Below, piece by piece: positions 16,968 to 25,623 of a stretch of 64,000 bases of DNA (positions are counted from its first letter, which is position 1; each line of letters opens with the position of its first letter). The DNA comes from Pseudonocardiaceae bacterium YIM PH 21723 (lineage in GTDB: Bacteria; Actinomycetota; Actinomycetes; Mycobacteriales; Pseudonocardiaceae). The notes beneath the pieces were generated by a model, which was not told the DNA's origin, ran no database searches, and saw only the letters and a program-made list of their open reading frames with translations. The DNA is taken from positions 1 to 64,000 of the forward strand of contig QZFT01000030.1 in the NCBI GenBank assembly GCA_003600225.1, written 5' to 3'. Both the position numbers and the translations under genes were made by a program.

Positions 16968-17112
16968 GGGGCCGGGGGCCCGCCGGTCCACAGCCCGGCC
17001 GGTTGTCCACAGATCGCCCCGCGAGCCCCTTGACACCTCACCGCCCCGCATATGGTGGCCGGGGCAGTGTGGGTGGCCTGCCCCCGGATTTGGGGCGGGG
17101 CCTAATGGGGGC

Positions 17113-18060
17113 CTACCGGGGGACGAACCCGAGCGGCTGATCTTGGGTGGGCTGGTCGAGCAGGCGCAGGCAGGTGTCCAGGAGGTCGGGGCGGGCGGCG
17201 TCCAGCCAGTGGATCCGGTGATCGCGGCGGAACCAGGAGCGTTGCCTGCGCACGTACCGGCGGGTCGTCTGAGCGGTGACGTCGACCGCCTCCGCCAGGT
17301 CGTACCGGCCGTCGAAGTGGGCGAGCACCTGCTGGTAGCCCAGCGCCCGGCGCGCGGTGACGCCGTCGCGCAGGCCCAGCTTCTCCAGTTCCCGGGTCTC
17401 CTCGACCAGACCGGCGTCGAACATCCGCCGGACCCGCAGCGCGATGCGCTCGTCCAGCTCGGGGGTGTTCCGGTCGAGACCGATCTGCACCGTGCCGTAC
17501 CGCGGCTCGCCCCGGACCGGCATGGTCGCGGAGAACGGGCGGCCGGTCAGTTCGATCACCTCCAGCGCGCGCACGATGCGCCGGCCGTTGCTCGGCAGCA
17601 CGTTCGCCGCCGCCAGGGGGTCCAGCTCCGCCAGCCGGGCGTGCAGGGTCTCCGGGCCGAGCTGCTCCAGTTCGGCCTCGAACCTGCCCCGGACCACCGC
17701 GTCGGTGTCCGGGAACTCCAGATCGTCCAATACGGCCTGTACATACAGTCCGGATCCGCCGACCAGGATCGGGGTGCGGCCCTGCGCCAGGAGCCGGTCG
17801 CAGATGGCCCTGGCCTCGGCCTGGTAGGCCGCGACGACGGCGTAGTCGGTCACGTCCAGCACGTCGAGGAGGTGGTGCGGGATGCCCCGCCGCTCGTCGA
17901 CGGGCAGTTTGGCGGTGCCGATGTCCATGCCGCGGTACAGCTGCATCGAGTCGGTGTTGATCACCTCGCCGTTGAAGCGGCGGGCCAGTTCCAGGCCGAG
18001 GTCCGACTTTCCGGTGGCCGTCGGACCGACCAGTGCGATGGGCCTCAGCACGGTCGCCAC
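17113..18060 (-). CDS. miaA: tRNA dimethylallyltransferase
   Basis: About 315 residues. It prenylates A37 of UNN-reading tRNAs (i6A), the substrate for MiaB encoded 15 kb away. The P-loop [13 protein letters not shown] is at about 9-22, and [17 protein letters not shown] and HHLLDVLDV are family hallmarks. The C-terminal [17 protein letters not shown] contacts tRNA. The start is GTG 18060 or GTG 18051; both overlap the stop of the upstream extradiol-dioxygenase-like gene, indicating coupling. The order matches the miaA (Rv2727c)/Rv2728c neighbourhood of mycobacteria. Confidence 0.95.
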   Translation of the reverse strand: MATVLRPIALVGPTATGKSDLGLELARRFNGEVINTDSMQLYRGMDIGTAKLPVDERRGIPHHLLDVLDVTDYAVVAAYQAEARAICDRLLAQGRTPILVGGSGLYVQAVLDDLEFPDTDAVVRGRFEAELEQLGPETLHARLAELDPLAAANVLPSNGRRIVRALEVIELTGRPFSATMPVRGEPRYGTVQIGLDRNTPELDERIALRVRRMFDAGLVEETRELEKLGLRDGVTARRALGYQQVLAHFDGRYDLAEAVDVTAQTTRRYVRRQRSWFRRDHRIHWLDAARPDLLDTCLRLLDQPTQDQPLGFVPR

Positions 18061-18731
18061 ACCGCCACCTGGTAGCCGATGCCGTACGGCGCGGCCGAGT
18101 ACAGCAGCTCCGCGTCCCAGTCGCGGCCCTCGGCCGCCGAGCCCAGCACCCGCAGTGCCGGCCAGCCGGTCGCCCAGAGTTCCTCGGCGAGGCCCTTGTC
18201 CAGTTCCCGCAGCGCGGCGTGATCCGCGGTCGCGAGGAGGTTCGCGATGTCCGCGTCGTAGCCGGGTGCCCGGTCGTCGACCGGCCCCGGACACTTCGGT
18301 GCGTGCCGCGCGGAGCCGTCGGCCATGATCAGCAGGCCCACCGGCCGCGTCCGCAGCCGCTCCCCCACCGCGGCGTGATCGGTGGCGGCGTCCACCAGCT
18401 CCACCTCCACCCGGTTCGCTCCCGCCTGTTCCCGCAGCCAGCCGGCGATCAACGCCGGCAGTGGCAGCGACGGCGCCGGTTCGCTCTCCGAACCGTCCAG
18501 CGACACCCGGCGATCCACCCCGAAACCACGGAAACTGCCGGTCAACGGCGGGATCAGCGAGGCGGCCGGACTACCGGCGGCCACTGCCACCCAGTCGTGG
18601 GAAAAGCCGGCCAGCTCGGTCACGGCACGCAAGGTCGCCGTGCGCACTTGCGCGGTCTCGCCCGACTTCCCGGTAACCAGCTCGGGCACCACTAACGGCG
18701 GATGGGACACAACAGCGATACCGGCAATCAC
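18045..18731 (-). CDS. Class III extradiol dioxygenase-like protein, partner of miaA
   Basis: 228 residues from GTG 18731. The N-terminus ([16 protein letters not shown]) resembles the LigB-type fold, where a His binds iron, and later [19 protein letters not shown] and [19 protein letters not shown] are shared with the actinobacterial family next to miaA. The fold is that of protocatechuate 4,5-dioxygenase B subunits and MEMO, but a dioxygenase reaction has not been shown for this family as far as I know. Its stop overlaps the miaA start. The role is unknown; linkage to tRNA modification is conserved. Confidence 0.75.
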   Translation of the reverse strand: MIAGIAVVSHPPLVVPELVTGKSGETAQVRTATLRAVTELAGFSHDWVAVAAGSPAASLIPPLTGSFRGFGVDRRVSLDGSESEPAPSLPLPALIAGWLREQAGANRVEVELVDAATDHAAVGERLRTRPVGLLIMADGSARHAPKCPGPVDDRAPGYDADIANLLATADHAALRELDKGLAEELWATGWPALRVLGSAAEGRDWDAELLYSAAPYGIGYQVAVWRPC

Positions 18732-18983
18732 ATTGTCCCAGGCTAGAGGTGTGCGCACGGCTACCGAACACCGCCCTCCCGCTCCACACTCGCCGCCGGA
18801 ATTACTCCGCTTACCGCACATTGCCGCCCTCGGAGTACCGGTGAAGCTCCGGACCTGTTTGAATGCCGGGCACGGACACTCCAGCCGCGTGATCGGTTCT
18901 GGGGGTCCGATTGCTGGGCTCCGCTGCGGCGGAGCGCCCGTCATATGCGGGCAACAGGTGGGTAGGCGAGGAGGAAGCCGGCG

Positions 18984-20363
18984 ATGACCGAGCAGCAGAC
19001 CAACCCGGAGACCGCGCACGCCGAGGGGGCGGTGTCGGAGACCGTGGAACGACCGGTGCCCACGGTGGTGCCGGCCCAGGGTGACAACGGTGCGGTGGCG
19101 ACCGAGACGGAGTCGCCTGCATCGGCGGCGCCGGTAGCGGTCGCCTCCGATGACCCCACGAAGTGGGGCCGGGTGGATGAGAACGGCACGGTCTACGTGC
19201 GTACCTCGGACGGTGAGCGAGAGGTCGGTTCCTGGCAAGCCGGTGAGCCGGTCGAGGGCCTGGCCCACTACGCCCGCCGGTTCGACGACGTGCGCACCGA
19301 GGTGCAGTTGCTGGCGGCCCGGCTGGAGTCGGGGGCCGGTGACCCGAAGCAGGCGCACACCTCGGCCAAGCACCTCAAGGACTCGCTCACCGACGCCAAG
19401 GTCGTCGGTGACATCGACGGGCTGTCGAAGTGGATCGACCAATTGCTGGTGCAGGCCGACCACGCGCTGGAGGGCGCGAAGGCGGTCAAGCAGCAGCAGC
19501 GGGCCGAGGCCGTCGCCCGGAAGCAGGCGCTGGTCGAAGAGGCCGAGAAGATCGCCGGCGAGGCCACGCAGTGGAAGACCGCCGGTGACCGGCTGCGGGA
19601 GATCCTGGACGAGTGGAAGACCATTCGCGGGGTCGACCGCAAGACCGACGAGCAGCTGTGGCGGCAGTTCTCCAAGGCGCGGGACAACTTCAACCGGCGC
19701 CGGGGATCGCACTTCGCCGACCTGGACCGGCAGCGCGCGACCGCCAAGACGCGCAAGCAGGAACTGGTCACCGAGGCCGAGCAGCTGTCCGAGTCCACCG
19801 ACTGGCAGCACACCGCCAACCGGTACCGCGACCTGATGACCGAGTGGAAGGCGGCGGGCCGCGCGCCCAAGGACGCCGACGACGCGCTGTGGCAGCAGTT
19901 CCGGGCCGCGCAGGACGCCTTCTTCGCCCGGCGCAGCGAGGCGTTCAACGAGCGGGACGCGGAGTTCACCGAGAACGCCAAGGCCAAGGAAGCACTGCTC
20001 GCCGAGGCCGAGAAGATCGACCCGTCCGGTGATCTGAAGGCCGCCAAGGCTCAGCTGTACAAGATCCAGGAGCGCTGGGAGCAGATCGGCAAGGTGCCGC
20101 GCGAGCGGATCCGCGATCTGGAGGGCAAGCTGCGGGCCATCGAGGAGAAGGTTCGCGGCGCGTCCGACGCCCAGTGGCGGCGCACCGACCCCGAGGCCCT
20201 GGCCCGGGTGGCGCAGTTCCGCGAGCGGGTCGAGCAGTTCGAGGCGCAGGCCGCCAAGGCCGTCGCCGCGGGCGACAAGCGTCGCGCGCAGAAGGCCGAA
20301 GAGCAGGCCGCGCAGTGGCGTGAGTGGCTGGCCGCCGCCGAGCAGGCCGTGGCTTCCCGCTAG
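18984..20363 (+). CDS. DUF349-repeat protein
   Basis: 459 residues. A low-complexity acidic N-terminus (1-60) is followed by PTKWGRVDENGTVYVRTSDGEREV. Then come coiled helices and three or four DUF349 repeats, seen as recurring W-x(7-9)-G units: WKTAGDRLREILDEWKTIRG, LWRQFSKARDNFNRRRG, WQHTANRYRDLMTEWKAAGR and ERWEQIGKVPRERIRDLEGK. The C-terminus is a long Ala/Glu/Gln coiled coil. It corresponds by size and position to Rv2731. The family has no settled biochemical role; some members associate with ribosomes or the stress response. GAGGAAG lies upstream of the ATG. Confidence 0.85.
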   Translation: MTEQQTNPETAHAEGAVSETVERPVPTVVPAQGDNGAVATETESPASAAPVAVASDDPTKWGRVDENGTVYVRTSDGEREVGSWQAGEPVEGLAHYARRFDDVRTEVQLLAARLESGAGDPKQAHTSAKHLKDSLTDAKVVGDIDGLSKWIDQLLVQADHALEGAKAVKQQQRAEAVARKQALVEEAEKIAGEATQWKTAGDRLREILDEWKTIRGVDRKTDEQLWRQFSKARDNFNRRRGSHFADLDRQRATAKTRKQELVTEAEQLSESTDWQHTANRYRDLMTEWKAAGRAPKDADDALWQQFRAAQDAFFARRSEAFNERDAEFTENAKAKEALLAEAEKIDPSGDLKAAKAQLYKIQERWEQIGKVPRERIRDLEGKLRAIEEKVRGASDAQWRRTDPEALARVAQFRERVEQFEAQAAKAVAAGDKRRAQKAEEQAAQWREWLAAAEQAVASR

Positions 20364-20374
20364 ACCGTCATCGT

Positions 20375-20456
20375 GTGAGGGGCACCCTTACTGCATCCAA
20401 CGCAGTAAGGGTGCCCCTCACTGCACCGAGCGCAGCATGGGTGCCCCTTACTGCAC
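20375..20456. terminator. Perfect 20-bp stem-loop plus degenerate third arm after the DUF349 gene
   Basis: GTGAGGGGCACCCTTACTGC (20375-20394) pairs perfectly with its complement at 20402-20421 around a 7-nt loop. A third copy, GGGTGCCCCTTACTGCA, follows to 20456. It is 12 bp after the stop. The sequence type (CCTTACT/CCTTCAC palindromes) is widespread between genes in this family of bacteria. Confidence 0.75.
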
Positions 20457-20513
20457 TTCCGGTGACCGGCTGTCCTCGCGCGCTGAACGATGATCGCGCT
20501 CGTTGACTAGTAC

Positions 20514-21380
20514 ATGATCGATCCGCAACCACTGTTGCATCTGGGATTCGCCTACTGGGGTTCGCGCACCCTGCTGGCCGCAGTCGAGCTCGGCGTGTTC
20601 ACCGAGCTGGGCGACGGCGGGCTGGACGGCGAGCAGCTCCGCGAACGGCTCGATCTGCATCCCCGGGCGGCCCGTGACTTCCTCGACTCCCTGGTGGCCA
20701 TGGGGCTGTTGCAGCGGATCGGCGAGCGCTACGAGAACACCCCGGTCACCGCGCACTACCTGGACCGGCGCAGCGCGGACTACCTGGGTGACGTGTTCGA
20801 GGACTCCGGGGAACGGCTGTTCGCGCGCTGGGCCGGGCTCACCGACGCGCTGCTGGCGGGCGGCGTTCCGGTGATCCCCGGAGCCGGCATCTCCCGGCTG
20901 GCCGATCCGTCCCTGCCGGCGCTACTGCACGCCTACCCCTGGCATCTGGTGGCCAGCGTGGCGGACCTCGGCGCGCAGGATGACGGGTTGCTGGCCGAGC
21001 TGAACGATCGGCTGCCCGACGTGGAACTGCTGCTGTTCGAGGGCGACCCGTTCACCGACGAGCTGCCGCCCGCCCAGGTCCTGGTGCTCCGGCACGTGCT
21101 GCACGCCTGGAACCTGCCGGAGAAGCGGATGCTGCTGGACCGGGCGTATCGGGCGCTGCCGGCGGGCGGCGAGCTGCTGATCACTGACTCGCTGATCGAC
21201 GATGATCGCCGGGACAACGCGTTCGGCCTGCTGATGAGCCTGAACATGCTGGTGGAGACCGCCGGTGGCTTCGACTACACCCGCGCGGACGCCACGGAAT
21301 GGCTCACCGCGGCCGGCTTCCGGGACATCCGGGTCGAGCCGCTCACCGAGGTGGAGTCGCTGATCATCGCCACGAAGTAG
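20514..21380 (+). CDS. Degenerate O-methyltransferase paralogue 1 of 4
   Basis: 288 residues against 325-333 in its three neighbours. The N-terminal dimerisation/winged-helix domain is intact (LGFAYWGSRTLLAAVELGVF, RAARDFLDSLVAMGLL). In the Rossmann part, the glycine motif seen in the others (VADIGCSEGAFL) is altered to VADLGAQDDGLL. About 35-40 residues covering strand 2 and the adenine-binding acidic residue are missing, and the middle segment before it is shortened too. The C-terminal VLRHVLHAWNLPEKRMLLDR and FGLLMSLNMLVETAGGFDY remain. SAM binding is therefore doubtful; it may be a non-catalytic partner or decaying copy. It is first in the tandem array. Confidence 0.8.
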   Translation: MIDPQPLLHLGFAYWGSRTLLAAVELGVFTELGDGGLDGEQLRERLDLHPRAARDFLDSLVAMGLLQRIGERYENTPVTAHYLDRRSADYLGDVFEDSGERLFARWAGLTDALLAGGVPVIPGAGISRLADPSLPALLHAYPWHLVASVADLGAQDDGLLAELNDRLPDVELLLFEGDPFTDELPPAQVLVLRHVLHAWNLPEKRMLLDRAYRALPAGGELLITDSLIDDDRRDNAFGLLMSLNMLVETAGGFDYTRADATEWLTAAGFRDIRVEPLTEVESLIIATK

Positions 21381-21425
21381 TGAGCCCGGTCGCCGGGGCT
21401 CGCCTTTTCCAGCACTGTGGTCGGC

Positions 21426-22403
21426 ATGACCAGTGCCGATCCGATCATGCGGCTGGGTTTCGCGTTCTGGGGTTCCCGGACGCTGCTGGCCGCCACCGAA
21501 CTCGGGGTGTTCACCGCGCTCAGCGAGACTCCGCTGGACGAGAGGGAACTGCGCGACCGGCTCGGCATCCATCCGCGGGGTGCCCGGGACTTCTTCGACG
21601 CCCTGGTGGCGCTGGGCATGCTGGACCGCGAGGACGGCGTCTACCGGAACACCGAGGCGACCGCCCGCTACCTGGATCGCGCGGGGGCCGAGTACCTGGG
21701 TGGCATCCTGGAGATGTCCGCCCAGCGGCTCTTCCGGGACTGGGCCGGGCTCACAGATTCGCTGCGCACCGGACAGCCGCAGAAGCCCGCCGAGGACGTG
21801 TTCGCCGACCTGTACGCGGACCCCGAGCAGACCCGCAAGTTCCAGCGGGCGATGACCGGCGGCTCGCTGCCGTCGATCAGAGCGATCGTCGAGCGGTACC
21901 CCTGGGAGCGGGTGTCCAGCGTCGCGGACATCGGCTGCTCCGAGGGGGCGTTCCTGCGCGAACTCGCCGGACGGCATCCGCAGGTGCGGCGGATCGGCTT
22001 CGACCGGGAACAGGTCCGGGACTCGTTCCTGGAGTACGCCGGGGACCGGGCCGAATTCCGCAGCGGGGACTTCTTCACCGACCCACTCCCCGAGGCCGGG
22101 GTACTGGTGTTCGGGCACATCCTGCACGACTGGGACCTGACCACCAAGAGGATGCTGCTGGCCAAGGCGTACCGCGCGCTGCCGGCGGGCGGCGAGATCA
22201 TCCTGTACGAGGCGCTCATCGACGATGACCGCAGGCAGAACGCGTTCGGCCTGCTGATGAGCCTGAACATGCTGGTCGAGACCGCGGGCGGCTTCGACTA
22301 CACCGGCACCGACGCGCGCGGGTGGCTGACCGAGGCGGGTTTCCAGGACGTGCGGGTGCAACAGCTGACGGACACCGAGTCGATGGTCATCGCCACCAAG
22401 TAG
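21426..22403 (+). CDS. SAM-dependent O-methyltransferase-fold enzyme, paralogue 2 of 4
   Basis: 325 residues from MTSADP (three codons after an alternative ATG). It has an N-terminal dimerisation domain of the plant-type O-methyltransferase kind (1-95), then a Methyltransf_2 Rossmann fold: SVADIGCSEGAFLREL (motif I), FDREQV (adenosine-binding Asp), SGDFFTDPLPEAGVLVFGHI (motif III/IV) and LHDWDLTTKRMLL. The HDW histidine-aspartate is the usual catalytic base region of this family. It begins 45 bp after paralogue 1. The substrate is unknown; no polyketide, peptide or terpene synthase is nearby. Confidence 0.85.
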   Translation: MTSADPIMRLGFAFWGSRTLLAATELGVFTALSETPLDERELRDRLGIHPRGARDFFDALVALGMLDREDGVYRNTEATARYLDRAGAEYLGGILEMSAQRLFRDWAGLTDSLRTGQPQKPAEDVFADLYADPEQTRKFQRAMTGGSLPSIRAIVERYPWERVSSVADIGCSEGAFLRELAGRHPQVRRIGFDREQVRDSFLEYAGDRAEFRSGDFFTDPLPEAGVLVFGHILHDWDLTTKRMLLAKAYRALPAGGEIILYEALIDDDRRQNAFGLLMSLNMLVETAGGFDYTGTDARGWLTEAGFQDVRVQQLTDTESMVIATK

Positions 22404-22454
22404 CGCTATCCGGCGACGGTCATCCCCGGCATGATCGAGGGCTGGGGGTGGCCC

Positions 22455-23456
22455 ATGACCGAGAACCAGCTCGACGCCGATCAGATCCTGCGGCTGGGCA
22501 CCGCGTACTGCGATTCCCGCGCGCTGCTGTCCGCCGTCGAACTCGGGGTGTTCACCGCCCTCGGGGCCGGCGCCCTGGACGCCGGGACGCTGCGTGACCG
22601 GCTGGGCCTGCACCCGAGGGGAGCACGCGACTTCTTCGACGCGCTGGTCTCCCTCGGCGTGCTGACCCGCGTCGACGGGAGCTACGCCAACACCCCGGTG
22701 ACCGCCCGGATCCTGGATCGCGGCAGCCCGGACTACCAGGGCGGTTTCCTGGAACACAACGGGAAGCGGTCCTTCCACAACTGGGCAGGCCTCACCGATT
22801 CGCTGCGCACGGGGCTGCCGCAGCACGGCACCGGCAACATGTACGACGCCTACTACAGCGACCCGGAGGTCGTCCGGCAGTTCCAGCGGGCGATGACCGA
22901 CTGGACCCGGCCGTCGGCGGAGGCCATCGGCCGCGACTACCCGTGGGACCGGGTGGACAGCGTCGCGGACATCGGCTGCGCGGAGGGCGCGCTGCTGGTC
23001 CGGCTACTGAAGCAGCACCCGCACCTGCGTTGCGTCGGGATGGACCTGCCAGCCGCCGGGCCGCAGTTCGCCGAGTACGCCGGGGAGCACGCGGAGTTCG
23101 TGGGCGGGGACTTCTTCACCGACGAGCTGCCGTCCGCCCAGGTGCTGGTGTTCGGGCACGTGCTGCACAACTGGGACGTGGACACCCGGCGCATGCTGCT
23201 GGCCAAGGCGTACCGCGCGCTGCCGCCGGGCGGCGAGGTGATCCTGTGGGACGTGCTGCTCGACGACGATCGACGGGCGAACACCTACGGCCTGCTGATG
23301 AGCCTGAACATGTTCCTGAAGTCCGGTGGCGGCTCCGAGTACACCGGCGCCGACGCCCGGGAGTGGCTGACGGACGCGGGTTTCCAGGACGTGCGGGTAC
23401 AGCCGCTCGCCGAGGTCGAAGCGATGGTGATCGCCACCAAGGGAGGAGCACGATGA
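22455..23456 (+). CDS. SAM-dependent O-methyltransferase-fold enzyme, paralogue 3 of 4
   Basis: 333 residues from MTENQL with GGGGGTGG upstream. The same two-domain layout: dimerisation part (LGTAYCDSRALLSAVELGVF; HPRGARDFFDALVSLGVL), then VADIGCAEGALLVRLL (motif I), GMDLPAAG (acidic residue), GGDFFTDELPSAQVLVFGHV and LHNWDVDTRRMLL. The catalytic-region HDW of paralogues 2 and 4 is HNW here, so the aspartate is replaced by Asn. The end of the gene overlaps paralogue 4 by 4 bp (ATGA), so these two are translationally coupled. Confidence 0.85.
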   Translation: MTENQLDADQILRLGTAYCDSRALLSAVELGVFTALGAGALDAGTLRDRLGLHPRGARDFFDALVSLGVLTRVDGSYANTPVTARILDRGSPDYQGGFLEHNGKRSFHNWAGLTDSLRTGLPQHGTGNMYDAYYSDPEVVRQFQRAMTDWTRPSAEAIGRDYPWDRVDSVADIGCAEGALLVRLLKQHPHLRCVGMDLPAAGPQFAEYAGEHAEFVGGDFFTDELPSAQVLVFGHVLHNWDVDTRRMLLAKAYRALPPGGEVILWDVLLDDDRRANTYGLLMSLNMFLKSGGGSEYTGADAREWLTDAGFQDVRVQPLAEVEAMVIATKGGAR

Positions 23457-24433
23457 CCGGCGCCGAACCGATCCTGCGACTGGCGTTCGCCTTTCCCGGC
23501 TCCCGGACGCTGCTGTCCGCCACCGAGCTGGGCCTGTTCACCGCACTCGCCGACGGTGGGCTGGACTGCGAGCAACTCCGCGAGCGGCTGGGGGTCCACC
23601 CGCGCGGAGCCCGGGACTTCTTCGACACCCTGGTCGCGCTCGGCATGCTGGAGCGCGAGGACGGCGTCTACCGGAACACCCCGGAAACCGCCCGCTACCT
23701 GGACCGGAACTCCCCCGACTACCTCGGCGGCGTGCTGGAACTGACCAGTATCTGGATCTTCCAGGACTGGGCGGGCCTGACCGAGTCGCTGCGTACCGGC
23801 GAGCCCCGCACGGCCGGCCCCGACCTGTTCGACGAGCTGTACGCCGACCCGGTGATGACCCGCAGGTTCCAGCGGGCGATGACCCACTTCTCGCTGCCGG
23901 CGATCCGCGCGATCATCGAGCGGTATCCGTGGGCCGGTGTGACGAGCGTCGCGGACATCGGCTGCTCCGAAGGCGCGTTCCTGCGGGAACTGGCCGACCG
24001 GTACCCGCAGATGCGGCGGATCGGCTTCGACCGGGAACAGGTACGCGGCTCGTTCGAGGACTACGTCGGTGAACGGGCGGAGTTCCAGGCGGGTGACTTC
24101 CTCACCGGGCCGCTGCCCTCGGCGGAGGTGCTGGTGTTCGGGCACATCCTGCACGACTGGGACCTGGACACGAAGCAGATGCTCCTCGCGAAGGCCTACG
24201 AGGCCCTGCCCCCTGGCGGCGAGATCATCCTGTACGAGTCGCTGATCGACGATGAACGCAGGCAGAACGCGTGGGCCCTGGTGATGAGCCTGAGCATGCT
24301 GCTGCACACCCCGGGCGGCTTCGACTACACCGGAGCCGACGCCCGCGACTGGCTCACCGAGGCCGGCTTCCGGGATGTGCGCGTCGAGCGGCTGACCCCG
24401 GAGGAATCCATGGTGGTGGCCACCAAACCCTGA
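23453..24433 (+). CDS. SAM-dependent O-methyltransferase-fold enzyme, paralogue 4 of 4
   Basis: 326 residues, starting at the ATG within the ATGA overlap with paralogue 3, with GGAGGAG before it. It is closest to paralogue 2: VADIGCSEGAFLREL, IGFDREQVRGSFEDY, AGDFLTGPLPSAEVLVFGHI and LHDWDLDTKQMLL. The C-terminal MSLSMLLHTPGGFDY differs from the LNMLVETAGG of the others near the expected substrate pocket. Four such genes in a row with retained folds suggest duplication followed by divergence in substrate. Substrate and product are unknown. Confidence 0.85.
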   Translation: MTGAEPILRLAFAFPGSRTLLSATELGLFTALADGGLDCEQLRERLGVHPRGARDFFDTLVALGMLEREDGVYRNTPETARYLDRNSPDYLGGVLELTSIWIFQDWAGLTESLRTGEPRTAGPDLFDELYADPVMTRRFQRAMTHFSLPAIRAIIERYPWAGVTSVADIGCSEGAFLRELADRYPQMRRIGFDREQVRGSFEDYVGERAEFQAGDFLTGPLPSAEVLVFGHILHDWDLDTKQMLLAKAYEALPPGGEIILYESLIDDERRQNAWALVMSLSMLLHTPGGFDYTGADARDWLTEAGFRDVRVERLTPEESMVVATKP

Positions 24434-24460
24434 ACGCGGGCGATTTGTTAGCGTGGAGGG

Positions 24461-24826
24461 GTGCGGTTGAACGGTCGCTGGCTGGGATTGCTCGTGTTCG
24501 CCCTGATCTGGGTGGTCGCGTGTCTTCTGCTGGCCAGATGGCAGTGGGACCGTGCCCAGGAGGCGGGCGGTTCGCTGCAGAACCTCGCCTACGCGATCCA
24601 GTGGCCGCTGTTCGGCGGGTTCGGCGTGTTCCTGTGGTTCCGGCTGCGCAGGCTCGAGGCGCAGAAACAGGCGACCGACCAGGAACAGGCACCCGAACCG
24701 GAACCGCTGCCCGAGCCCGCGCCGGTACCGGTGCGACGGCCGGTCGCGCAGGTGGAGGAGCCGGATGACGAACTGGCCGCCTACAACCGGATGCTGGCGC
24801 AGCTGAACGGCCGGGATCAAGGCTAG
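24461..24826 (+). CDS. Small two-helix membrane protein
   Basis: 121 residues from a GTG, 27 bp after the methyltransferase array. Two transmembrane helices: WLGLLVFALIWVVACLLLA (8-26) and AIQWPLFGGFGVFLWFRL (46-63). A cytoplasmic tail follows, rich in Glu/Pro (residues 68-100), ending in ELAAYNRMLAQLNGRD. The tail ending recurs in small actinobacterial membrane proteins placed before a DUF3817 gene. I do not know its function. The 17-bp gap to the DUF3817 gene suggests one transcript. Confidence 0.7.
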   Translation: MRLNGRWLGLLVFALIWVVACLLLARWQWDRAQEAGGSLQNLAYAIQWPLFGGFGVFLWFRLRRLEAQKQATDQEQAPEPEPLPEPAPVPVRRPVAQVEEPDDELAAYNRMLAQLNGRDQG

Positions 24827-24843
24827 GAAGAAGGATCTTCTCG

Positions 24844-25161
24844 ATGCAGGCCGCACTCACCCGATACCGGGTCATGTCCTACGTCGTCGGGGTGATGTTG
24901 CTGCTGCTGGTGCTGGTCGCCATGCCGCTCAAGTACCTGGCCGACCAGTCGGGACCCTCCGCGATCATCGGGCCGCTGCACGGCTTCCTGTTCGTCGTGT
25001 ACCTGTGGGCCGCGTTCGACCTGTCGATGAAGAACAAGTGGGCGCCGCTGTACACGCTGGGCGTGCTGGTCGCCGGCACCATCCCGTTCGCCTCCTTCAT
25101 CGTGGAGCGCAAGGTCTCCCGCCGGGTCAGCGAGCGGATGGCCGCCACCTCCGCCGCGTAG
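24844..25161 (+). CDS. DUF3817 integral membrane protein
   Basis: 105 residues with three transmembrane helices: SYVVGVMLLLLVLVAMPL, IIGPLHGFLFVVYLWAAFDL and PLYTLGVLVAGTIPFASFIV. The HG in the second helix and VERKVSRRV after the third are DUF3817 hallmarks. The family is common in actinobacteria, usually next to small membrane genes, with no established function. AAGAAGGA lies upstream of the ATG. It closes the group that starts with the methyltransferases or forms its own pair with the preceding gene. A repeat copy follows directly. Confidence 0.85.
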   Translation: MQAALTRYRVMSYVVGVMLLLLVLVAMPLKYLADQSGPSAIIGPLHGFLFVVYLWAAFDLSMKNKWAPLYTLGVLVAGTIPFASFIVERKVSRRVSERMAATSAA

Positions 25162-25623
25162 CTCCGCTGGGTCTGGCGGTCGTCGACATCGTGCGATCCC
25201 GGCGTGTCGCACCATTTCCGCCCCGTGTCGCCCCAGACCTCCTTGATCAACGCGGAGTTTGGGCCGCTGGGGGCACCCAAAGCGTCTTTCCGGTCGCTCC
25301 AACGGCGCGCAGCGGCCCCGACCACCCATACCAGCGTGCCCCCACCCGGCACGACGGCAGGAAAGACCCCACCCACAACCCGTCTCCTCCTCCGAAGCCA
25401 TCTTTCGACAAGCACCAGACGCACCATGCTCCACCAGTTGGCCGCCTTCCCATAGGAGGGCGGTTATCGCGTAGTGACATAGCTTTTGGGCCGCTCAGTC
25501 GGTTCCTCCTGTGCCACGGCTCCTTACCGTTGTGAAGAGCCGGTTATGTCACGGCCGGCTTGCGCTTCGGCCGTCCCTGTTCGGCCGTGCGCTCCCTGCT
25601 CTGTGGCATGAGGAGAAACGCGC
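25162..25623. other. Intergenic stretch with long repeat copy C and the protease promoter region
   Basis: No gene is supportable. 25183-25417 is the second full copy of the dispersed repeat. After it, 25460-25560 has a dyad GTGACATA (25474-25481) / TATGTCAC (25545-25552) and a hairpin CGGCTC/GAGCCG (25517-25542), which probably belong to the promoter and leader of the first protease gene. Confidence 0.6.
25183..25417 (-). repeat. Dispersed repeat, full-length copy C
   Basis: Read on the minus strand it aligns along its length with 9791-10030: GTCGAAAGATGGCTT, GAGACGGG, GTCTTTCCTGCCGTCGTG, TGGGGGCACGC, GGTCGGGGCCGCTGCGCG, CCCAAACTCCGCGTTGATCA, GCGACACGG, AAATGG and CGACACGCCG occur in the same order and spacing. 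Only one arm is present here, without the inverted partner seen at 10.2 kb. Confidence 0.8.

Noticed and set aside
17003-17011. TTGTCCACA, identical to an actinomycete DnaA box, and TTGTACACA at 34770
   Set aside because: Single isolated copies without clustering, dnaA or dnaN; chance matches, not an origin.
20514-24433. Natural-product cluster around the methyltransferase quartet
   Set aside because: No polyketide, peptide, terpene or RiPP synthase, carrier protein or precursor peptide is found within the window.
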